Shown here: piece after piece, positions 7,425 to 12,282 of the stretch | Layout of the letters: every line of letters begins with the position of its first letter | Position numbering within the stretch: position 1 is the stretch's first letter | DNA from: Polyangiaceae bacterium | GTDB taxonomy: Bacteria; Myxococcota; Polyangia; Polyangiales; Polyangiaceae | NCBI GenBank assembly: GCA_025936205.1 | Contig: JAICTU010000271.1 | Location: forward strand, 1 to 12,282 | Length of the DNA stretch: 12,282 nt | Direction of reading: 5' to 3' | The notes under the pieces: model-generated | Told to the model about the DNA's origin: nothing | Database searches by the model: none | What the model saw: the letters and a program-made list of their open reading frames with translations, nothing else | Translations under genes and position numbers: made by a program

Positions 7425-7994
7425 TCAGCGGACGGTACCGGAAGAGCGCGCTGCAGCGGCGGCCTGTTGCCGGAGCAGCGAAGCCTCGCGGCGCAGCACG
7501 CCCGAGGGGAAGCGCTGGCGGTAGCGATCGAGTGGCTCCAGTGCCGCGGCGCCGGAGCCCCGCTGCAAGGCGCTGCGCGCTTCGTCGAGCAGCTGGATCT
7601 CTTCGCGCAGCTCGCCGTTGCTCGGCTGTGCTGCCGCGGGCTCTGCTGGCGCCACCGCGGGCTCAGCCGAAGGAATGGGTGCTGGCGGCGCCGCGCTCGG
7701 CGCTTCGCTGGCGCTGGTGGCGCGCGGGCCCGGCGGGTCGCCCTGCTGGGCACGCAGTCCGATGACGCCGGCGGCGGCGAGCCCCAGCACGGCGACTCCG
7801 ACCGCTCCCTTGCCGGCGACGGTGGCCAGCATGGCCTTCACGCTGCCCGCCCACGCGATCGGACCTGTCAGCCCGAGCGTGCGCCGCATCCGCGAACGCA
7901 GCTGCGGCGACGGGCGTTCCCGCAGCGCGGCGCTCAGCAGCTGCCGTTCGAAGTCGCTGGCGCCTTCGCGCAGCAGGGGCTTCAGATCTTTCAT
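7425..7994 (-). CDS. One-TM putative anti-sigma factor with TPR-like C-terminus
   Basis: A 189-aa protein encoded 48 nt after an ECF sigma gene. The N-terminal part (1-62) is helical and charged, with DFERQLLSAALRERPSPQLR; it should lie in the cytoplasm, where it could bind the sigma factor. One membrane helix follows (about 63-80, KGAVGVAVLGLAAAGVIGLR). Next is a Pro/Ala/Ser-rich linker (86-126), then a helical segment (128-180) with ELREEIQLLDEARSALQRG and ALEPLDRYRQRFPSGVLRRE, which resembles a TPR or YbgF-like helical pair in the periplasm. There is no HxxxCxxC motif of zinc-binding anti-sigma factors. The type is familiar beside myxobacterial ECF sigma genes; the anti-sigma role is inferred from position and topology. 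GGAAGAG lies about 5 nt before the ATG at 7994. The stop is 85 nt before the LamG-like lipoprotein gene. Confidence 0.8.
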   Translation of the reverse strand: MKDLKPLLREGASDFERQLLSAALRERPSPQLRSRMRRTLGLTGPIAWAGSVKAMLATVAGKGAVGVAVLGLAAAGVIGLRAQQGDPPGPRATSASEAPSAAPPAPIPSAEPAVAPAEPAAAQPSNGELREEIQLLDEARSALQRGSGAAALEPLDRYRQRFPSGVLRREASLLRQQAAAAARSSGTVR

Positions 7995-8042
7995 CGTCTC
8001 TCTTCCATTAGTCCAAGGAGTTCATCTGAGGACTGGCTCGCC

Positions 8043-8621
8043 TCAGCGTTGCTGCGCGGCATGAGCCAGCTCCATGCGCCGTGCGGCGGCTCGAAAGGTG
8101 GCGCGGGCGCGCCGCAAGCGCGACGCCACCGTGCCCACCGGGATATCCACGAGCTGCGAGATCTCGGGCGCCGAGAGGCCCTCCAGCTCGAACAGCACGA
8201 ATACCGTCACCAGATCCTGATCGGTGTTGGCGAACACGCGATCCAGGAGTTCGACGGCGCTACAGTGATTGGTGACCTGCTCCGCGCGCACGCCGGGGTC
8301 GATGTGCAGGTCCATGTCGCTCTGCAACTGGCAGCGCTGGCTGCGGCGGAAGTTGGTGCGCGCCAGGCCGATCGCCGTGCTGAACAGGAAAGCCCGCTCG
8401 GAGCCCGTGCGGATGTCCCCCAGGCGCTCGGCGGCGATCAGATAGGCCTGCTGGGTGGTGTCGGCGGCCAGATCCGCGGACAGGCCCAGGCGCCGGAGCG
8501 TTCGCCAGATCAGCTCGTGGTGGGAGCGAAACATCCGCTCCAGGCGGATTCGCGCGGCAGCGCGGGCTCCGAGCGAAGCTTCTTCCACCGTGCCGTCGAT
8601 CATCATCGTCGCGCTGGGCAT
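8043..8621 (-). CDS. ECF-type RNA polymerase sigma factor
   Basis: A 192-aa two-domain sigma factor. Region 2 covers about residues 27-95 (ERMFRSHHELIWRTLRRLGL, then QQAYLIAAERL, and FLFSTAIGLARTNFRR for promoter melting and -10 contact). Region 4 covers about 122-176, with the helix-turn-helix LSAPEISQLVDIPVGTVASR followed by LRRARATF, which contacts the -35 element. The length and the lack of regions 1 and 3 fit the ECF group. The ATG at 8621 is preceded by GAGG with a 5-nt spacer; the ATGs at codons 6 and 7 are less likely. It is the first gene of a sigma/anti-sigma pair and has its own 145-bp upstream region. The genes it controls are unknown; self-regulation is usual for this group, but I could not identify a matching promoter. 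Confidence 0.93.
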   Translation of the reverse strand: MPSATMMIDGTVEEASLGARAAARIRLERMFRSHHELIWRTLRRLGLSADLAADTTQQAYLIAAERLGDIRTGSERAFLFSTAIGLARTNFRRSQRCQLQSDMDLHIDPGVRAEQVTNHCSAVELLDRVFANTDQDLVTVFVLFELEGLSAPEISQLVDIPVGTVASRLRRARATFRAAARRMELAHAAQQR

Positions 8622-8626
8622 TCGAT

Positions 8627-8630
8627 CCTC
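8627..8630 (-). promoter_or_regulatory. Shine-Dalgarno GAGG of the sigma factor gene
   Basis: GAGG lies 5 nt before the ATG at 8621 and selects this start over the two in-frame ATGs at 8606 and 8603. Confidence 0.6.
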
Positions 8631-8766
8631 AAATGCCGACCGAGGTCCGGGGGATCACGCAAAGTGCGGGCGATGCCGCATTCGTCAGCCGCCTTCGGCG
8701 CCCCAGTCTCGATCCGGTGCAATCGCGGGTCGGCCAGCTGGGAGCCAGAGACCTGCCGGAGGATCG

Positions 8767-10068
8767 TCAGAACCCGTAAACCATTCCCAGCGATGGTTCT
8801 ATCACGAGTCCGACCGACGGGAGCATGAGCATCGCGTTCACATGGATCTGCAACGCGGTGTTCCGGCTCAGGGCGACCAGCGCACCGCCGCCCGTGGTCA
8901 CGAAGGCATTGCCCAGCTTGCGGTAGGCATCGAGCTTCTTCTCCGGCAGCTCGGGATGATTCGCGGAGTCGTAGGCGTCGCGCGCGTCGATGCAGGCGAG
9001 GAACGCGTCGCGCGCCATCTCTTCCGAGCAGTCGCGCACGGTGACGTCCGACTTCTTCAGATCGACCTCGGCAATGCCGCCGCCGAGGTGCAGGTACGGG
9101 CGCACGCCGCCCGCGTTGATGTCGCGCAGGAAGTAGCTGATCCGGCCTTCGGCGTGCAGCGGCAGGAAGTTGCGGCCTTCGGGCGTCGGTGGCCCACCAC
9201 CGAGCGCGAAGCCCAGACGTGCCCCCGCCGTCACGCGCTCCGAGAGCGCGCGCTCGTAGCTGAGCAGGATGCGCCAGGTGCCGCCCGACGCGCCCGTGCC
9301 GATGCCCGTACCGGGATAGACATCCCCGAGCTCGCCGGGCTCTCGCGCCACGTTCGCGGCCAGCGGAGCCGGGTAGGGGGAGTCTGCGCCGGAGCTGAAG
9401 CAGTCGAAGTCGTGATTGCTGGTCGCGCACACGTTCGAGCCGCCCATGAAGCCCACGTCTGCGGCCACGTGCAGCCCGAACCACTGCCGCGGAGGCGGCG
9501 CCTCCCCCGGCTCGCGTGGTCGATCGGAATCGGCCAGCCCCTCTTCACAGCCGGGGAAGTCGGGCGGGCAGTGCACGAGCTCGGCGCAGCGCGCTGGCGG
9601 GTCTTCGCCGGGGAAGGCGGGCGCCACGCGCGAGCGGCCGTCGATGCGGAAGCTCTCCGGCTGGTTCTTGGTGCCGAGCGTGTCGACGGGATCGCCGAGG
9701 CGATCCGTGGCGACCACGAACAGATCCAGCGCTCCGGCGTTCATGGTCGCCTCGCACGGGACCTCGGCGCGAAAGCTGTCGCCGTCATCGGAAGCGTGCC
9801 GGACCATGTCGAGGGTGGACCACTGCGTCGTGCCGCGCTCCCTATAGCGGAGCGTCATGCGCACAGCCTCCGGCGCGCGGCACTCGAGCGGCAGCGGGCG
9901 TCGCGTCTGTAGCTCGCGCTCGCCAGGACTGCACACCAGCCCCCCGCCGGCGGGCGCCTCCTGCGCGCCCGAGGGCGCCGCCAGCAACAGCAGCGCCAGG
10001 GGCACCGCCCGCAGAGCCGTGACCAGAGAAAGGGCAATGCGACTGCTCCGCGAGCGCGATTCCGGCAC
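8767..10068 (-). CDS. Outer-membrane beta-barrel protein with N-terminal beta domain
   Basis: A 433-aa exported protein. Residues 1-35 form a Sec signal peptide (arginines, then VPLALLLLAAPSGA, probable cleavage before QEAP). Residues about 45-146 look like an all-beta domain seen in myxobacterial surface proteins (MTLRYRERGTTQWSTLDM, FRAEVPCEA, LDLFVVATDRLGDPVDTLGT). A linker with CAELVHCPPDFPGC follows (161-174). From about 196 the sequence alternates amphipathic strands and ends in a C-terminal phenylalanine (MVYGF), as is typical of outer-membrane barrels. The mature chain has ten cysteines, an even number that would allow disulfides. The start is a GTG at 10068; only a weak AGG lies upstream, so the start is less sure than the gene. 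It begins 17 nt after the vWA lipoprotein stop and is probably cotranscribed with it. Function unknown. Confidence 0.82.
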   Translation of the reverse strand: MPESRSRSSRIALSLVTALRAVPLALLLLAAPSGAQEAPAGGGLVCSPGERELQTRRPLPLECRAPEAVRMTLRYRERGTTQWSTLDMVRHASDDGDSFRAEVPCEATMNAGALDLFVVATDRLGDPVDTLGTKNQPESFRIDGRSRVAPAFPGEDPPARCAELVHCPPDFPGCEEGLADSDRPREPGEAPPPRQWFGLHVAADVGFMGGSNVCATSNHDFDCFSSGADSPYPAPLAANVAREPGELGDVYPGTGIGTGASGGTWRILLSYERALSERVTAGARLGFALGGGPPTPEGRNFLPLHAEGRISYFLRDINAGGVRPYLHLGGGIAEVDLKKSDVTVRDCSEEMARDAFLACIDARDAYDSANHPELPEKKLDAYRKLGNAFVTTGGGALVALSRNTALQIHVNAMLMLPSVGLVIEPSLGMVYGF

Positions 10069-10085
10069 GTCGGAAACCTAGCAGA

Positions 10086-11480
10086 TCAGCGTGGAACGAT
10101 GATCTGACTCTCGCACGTGAACAACACGCTCACCGCGGCCAGCGGGTCGCTGCGGATGCTCGCACAGGAGCCGGGGCACAGGTTCAGACGCCCGCCGGCG
10201 ATGTAGAAGGCATTGTCCTGGCAGGCGTTCGCGCTCGGGGCCTGGCCCAGCTGCGCGGTCGTCCCCGCTGATCCGGACGAGTACGAGATCGCGATGTTGT
10301 CCAGGTTCAGCTCCAGCCCGGGCGGCGGCGGCGGGATCGGAAAGTCACAGGCCACGTTGCGCGTGAGCACCACGTCCTGAGCGATGCGCTGGAACACCAC
10401 GTCATAAGCGTCAAACTGACACAGCGGAAAGCGCAGCCCGCCGGTGAGGCGGCTCAGCTCCTGATAGGTCTCGCCCGCGCTGGTCACGTCGCCGTCGTTG
10501 CCGGTGCACTTCTGCTCGGTGATCGCTTCGTCGGGGAGCCAGGCGGCCGTGGGCGGATCCTTCTCCGCCAGCCCGACGATGCTGTGGAAAACGAAGCTCG
10601 GGTGCGCGGGATCCGTGCCGAAGTGCTGGGGCGCCAGCTGCTGGAGTTGCTGCACGAAGCTCGCGACGGCCATGTCTTCGTCGTCGTCGGTCACCTCCAG
10701 GAACACCTTCTTCGCGCCGGGGCGCAGCCACTCCGACCAGCCCTGCGCAGCGTTGTCGAACTTGTCCTCGCGATCGTCATCGTCGAAGGGGGGCTCGTAG
10801 GTGTCGAGCGCCACGTCGAACGAATCGTCGCTCTCGATCTTGGTGCTGTACTGGTAGAAGCGCTCGCTGAAGACCGGCTCGGGCGCGGCATCACAGCTGC
10901 TCAGTCCGCTGAGCGGAGCCTGCACGCAGATCGAAGTGCTCGCTTCGCCGCCGCCGCCGTCGCGGGGCCCGCGCCGATGGCGCGAGATCAGGATCACGCG
11001 ATAGTCGACGTCACTGCTCGCGAGCACGCTGGCGAAGTTGATGTTGATGTTGCCTTCAACCGCGGCGGCTTCGTCCTCCATGCTGCCCGAGTTGTCGAGC
11101 AGCACGATGATATCGACCGCCTGCTTGATCAGCTGCGCTTGCGCCTGGTTCATGACGCAGGCGTCCTTGATGCTGATCGGGCCGTTGGGCGGTGGGGGCT
11201 GGCCATCCACGAGGCCGTCGATCAGGTTGTCGTTCGCGCTCGCGGAGACGCTGCCTCCGCTGCCGGCGGCAGCGAGCACGTCGGTGCTGCCCATCTCGTA
11301 AAAGACGGGGCCCTCCGGATCGCCTTCGCGCACCCTCAGGTCGGGGCGTCCGCGGTCGCCCGCGCTGCAGGCCAAGGCGGTGAGACACAGGCCGAGCGCG
11401 CGCCAGGGCCTGCGCCGGATTCCACGAGCAGAGGTTCGAAACGAAGCAGCCGTCCACATGAGGTCGATCGATTCATTCAT
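10086..11480 (-). CDS. vWA-domain lipoprotein
   Basis: From the ATG at 11480 the protein is 464 aa. A basic segment RGIRRRPWRALGLCLTALAC ends in a lipobox, with Cys38 as the predicted lipid anchor. A short Gly/Ser/Pro-rich spacer follows. A von Willebrand factor A domain spans about residues 122-371, opening with VDIIVLLDNSGSMEDE; DNSGS (129-133) is the DxSxS metal-ion-dependent adhesion motif. A C-terminal Cys-rich segment has NAFYIAGGRLNLCPGSC and ends VSVLFTCESQIIVPR, a tail known from other myxobacterial vWA lipoproteins. I infer a surface or periplasmic metal-dependent binding or adhesion role; the partner is unknown. The frame stays open to an ATG at 11702, but that would overlap the divergent gene's start and put 74 non-signal residues ahead of the signal. 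An ATG at 11459 is an alternative. The outer-membrane barrel gene follows after 17 nt. Confidence 0.85.
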   Translation of the reverse strand: MNESIDLMWTAASFRTSARGIRRRPWRALGLCLTALACSAGDRGRPDLRVREGDPEGPVFYEMGSTDVLAAAGSGGSVSASANDNLIDGLVDGQPPPPNGPISIKDACVMNQAQAQLIKQAVDIIVLLDNSGSMEDEAAAVEGNININFASVLASSDVDYRVILISRHRRGPRDGGGGEASTSICVQAPLSGLSSCDAAPEPVFSERFYQYSTKIESDDSFDVALDTYEPPFDDDDREDKFDNAAQGWSEWLRPGAKKVFLEVTDDDEDMAVASFVQQLQQLAPQHFGTDPAHPSFVFHSIVGLAEKDPPTAAWLPDEAITEQKCTGNDGDVTSAGETYQELSRLTGGLRFPLCQFDAYDVVFQRIAQDVVLTRNVACDFPIPPPPPGLELNLDNIAISYSSGSAGTTAQLGQAPSANACQDNAFYIAGGRLNLCPGSCASIRSDPLAAVSVLFTCESQIIVPR

Positions 11481-11609
11481 GCCCCCAGCGAGGGCGGCGA
11501 TCACGAATTTCGGCGCTTCAGTATGGCTCGGGCGAGCGCCGGTGCCGGTGCAGCGAGCGAGTACCGGTCGGGGGGCTGTGGCGCACGAGTCCGGAAAGCT
11601 CAGTCGCGC

Positions 11610-11629
11610 AGCGAAGTTCGCGCTTCGCT
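11610..11629. promoter_or_regulatory. Perfect dyad, candidate operator (AGCGAAG-N6-CTTCGCT)
   Basis: A perfect inverted repeat with 7-bp arms and a 6-bp centre in the region between the vWA lipoprotein gene (minus) and the secreted protein gene (plus). It lies about 60 bp before the ATG at 11689, just upstream of a weak -35/-10-like pair. A transcription factor site or a transcript hairpin are both possible; no regulator gene is adjacent. Confidence 0.4.
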
Positions 11630-11657
11630 TGCCGTACTGCTGGCCAGCCGCTACGAA
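11629..11657 (+). promoter_or_regulatory. Weak sigma-70-like promoter (TTGCCG-N17-TACGAA)
   Basis: TTGCCG at 11629-11634 and TACGAA at 11652-11657 are spaced by 17 bp, 31 bp before the ATG at 11689. The match to consensus is poor (4 of 6 and 3 of 6), and it rests mainly on the spacing and position. An ECF-type promoter could equally serve this gene. Confidence 0.2.
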
Positions 11658-11688
11658 TGGTTTCGCGGTGCAATTTCGGTGCGGTTTG

Positions 11689-12282
11689 ATGCGCCGGCGC
11701 ACGCCGTGGCGCTGGATCGGGCCTGCGCGTTGGGTTGCGCTGGGCTGTGGGGTGTCCTGGGGCGCACCGGCTCACGGGGCGGAGAGCAGGCCGATCTCGG
11801 CACACATCGACTGGCAAGGTTCCTCCTGCGGAGATGCGGCCGAGTTTGCCTCGCGCATCCTGGGCCGCACGAGGCACGTGCGTTTCGTGGCGAGCGGCGA
11901 ACAGCTGCGCCTGGCCGTGCGCATCGATCCTCACGGCAGCGCGCTGCACGCCAACGTCTCGTTTCTCTCGGCAGGCAAGCCGGCTGTGGTGAGAAAGCTG
12001 GAGAGCCCCGACTGTGACGATGCGCTCGACGCCCTGGCCCTGGTGGTCGCGATCGGCGTCGACGAGCGCTGGAGCGAACAGAACGCAGCGAGCGGCCGCC
12101 GCGCGCCCGCCGCGCGCCCGCGGGGGCGGCAACGGCCCCCCGTGCCCCCCGCCGCGCCGGCACCTGTCGAAACGCCGGAACCCGCGCTCGATCCCGGCGA
12201 GGCCAACGCGACCTTTCCGGCGATCACGCTCGTGCTGCCGGCGCCGGCAGCGCCCGCGCCCCCGGTAGCCCGCCCACCGCCC
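11689..12282 (+). CDS. Secreted proline-rich envelope protein, N-terminal part (cut by window edge)
   Basis: The first 198 codons of a gene that runs off the right edge. It starts with ATG at 11689 (MRRRTPWRWIGPARWVALGC), a basic n-region and a hydrophobic segment ending in APAHGA (about 25-31), so a Sec signal peptide is likely. Residues 36-125 form a compact domain with IDWQGSSCGDAAEFASRI (C48) and ESPDCDDALDALALVVAIG (C109); the two cysteines and the 'DALALVVAI' motif are typical of a large myxobacterial family of secreted proteins that often continue into an outer-membrane beta-barrel. From about 130 to the edge is a Pro/Ala/Arg-rich spacer (RPPVPPAAPAPVETPEP and more), consistent with a linker before a barrel lying outside the window. 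No strong Shine-Dalgarno precedes the ATG. It diverges from the vWA/barrel pair. The function is unknown; the frame reads without interruption to the end. Confidence 0.78.
   Translation, partial: MRRRTPWRWIGPARWVALGCGVSWGAPAHGAESRPISAHIDWQGSSCGDAAEFASRILGRTRHVRFVASGEQLRLAVRIDPHGSALHANVSFLSAGKPAVVRKLESPDCDDALDALALVVAIGVDERWSEQNAASGRRAPAARPRGRQRPPVPPAAPAPVETPEPALDPGEANATFPAITLVLPAPAAPAPPVARPPP

Larger units (their letters stand above)
11506..11682 (+). repeat. Pair of direct repeats AATTTCGGyGC
   Basis: The 11-mer AATTTCGGCGC at 11506-11516 recurs as AATTTCGGTGC at 11672-11682 (10 of 11 identical), once near each end of the divergent intergenic region. The AT-rich core stands out in this GC-rich DNA. 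The second copy ends 6 nt before the ATG at 11689. Chance is possible with only two copies; a binding site for a shared regulator is the other reading. Confidence 0.3.

Noticed and set aside
8688..8702. Short GCCG-N4-CGGC hairpin after the outer-membrane barrel gene
   Set aside because: A 4-bp stem without a following T-run; expected by chance in DNA of this composition.
6909..8828. Plus-strand open frame (639 codons) across three minus-strand genes
   Set aside because: It crosses the sigma, anti-sigma and LamG-like genes and their gaps, with no domain of its own; typical of high-GC antisense frames.
11481..11702. N-terminal extension of the vWA lipoprotein to an ATG at 11702
   Set aside because: It would put 74 extra residues before the signal and lipobox and overlap the divergent gene's start; the ATG at 11480 is more likely.

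Overview
The window is GC-rich throughout and densely coded. Its protein families point to a myxobacterium-like member of Myxococcota, probably Polyangia: lipoproteins with Gly/Ser/Thr/Pro-rich spacers, a vWA lipoprotein with a Cys-rich tail, outer-membrane proteins with an N-terminal all-beta domain, a secreted protein with the 'ALALVVAI' motif, and a one-TM putative anti-sigma factor with a C-terminal TPR-like segment. This placement is inferred from protein style, not from a marker gene. No RNA gene, CRISPR array, insertion sequence or phage gene was seen. No gene-free stretch exceeds 300 bp; the longest are 2114-2297 and 11481-11688, both between divergent genes.

Region 1 (1-3650). On the minus strand, an octaheme c-type cytochrome with two N-terminal membrane segments (176-2113) overlaps the start of a membrane-protein gene (1-179, cut by the window edge) in an ATGA stop/start. 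Divergent to it is a lipoprotein with an HEFVH zinc-metallopeptidase signature (2298-3650). The shared intergenic region holds two neighbouring perfect dyads.

Region 2 (3658-8621, all minus strand). In transcription order: an ECF-type sigma factor, a one-TM putative anti-sigma factor, a lipid-anchored LamG-like protein, then lutA-lutB-lutC. The lut genes are joined by 4-nt ATGA and GTGA overlaps and should give an iron-sulfur L-lactate oxidation complex. Gaps of 48, 85 and 24 nt make one long operon possible but not proven. No lactate permease or lut regulator lies beside them.

Region 3 (8767-12282). A vWA-domain lipoprotein and a beta-barrel outer-membrane protein (minus strand, 17 nt apart) form a cell-surface pair. 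A secreted, proline-rich protein (from 11689, cut by the right edge) diverges from them across a 208-bp region with a 7-6-7 dyad. Nearly every gene except lutABC and the sigma factor encodes an envelope or exported protein, so the window reads as surface and respiratory functions plus one metabolic operon.
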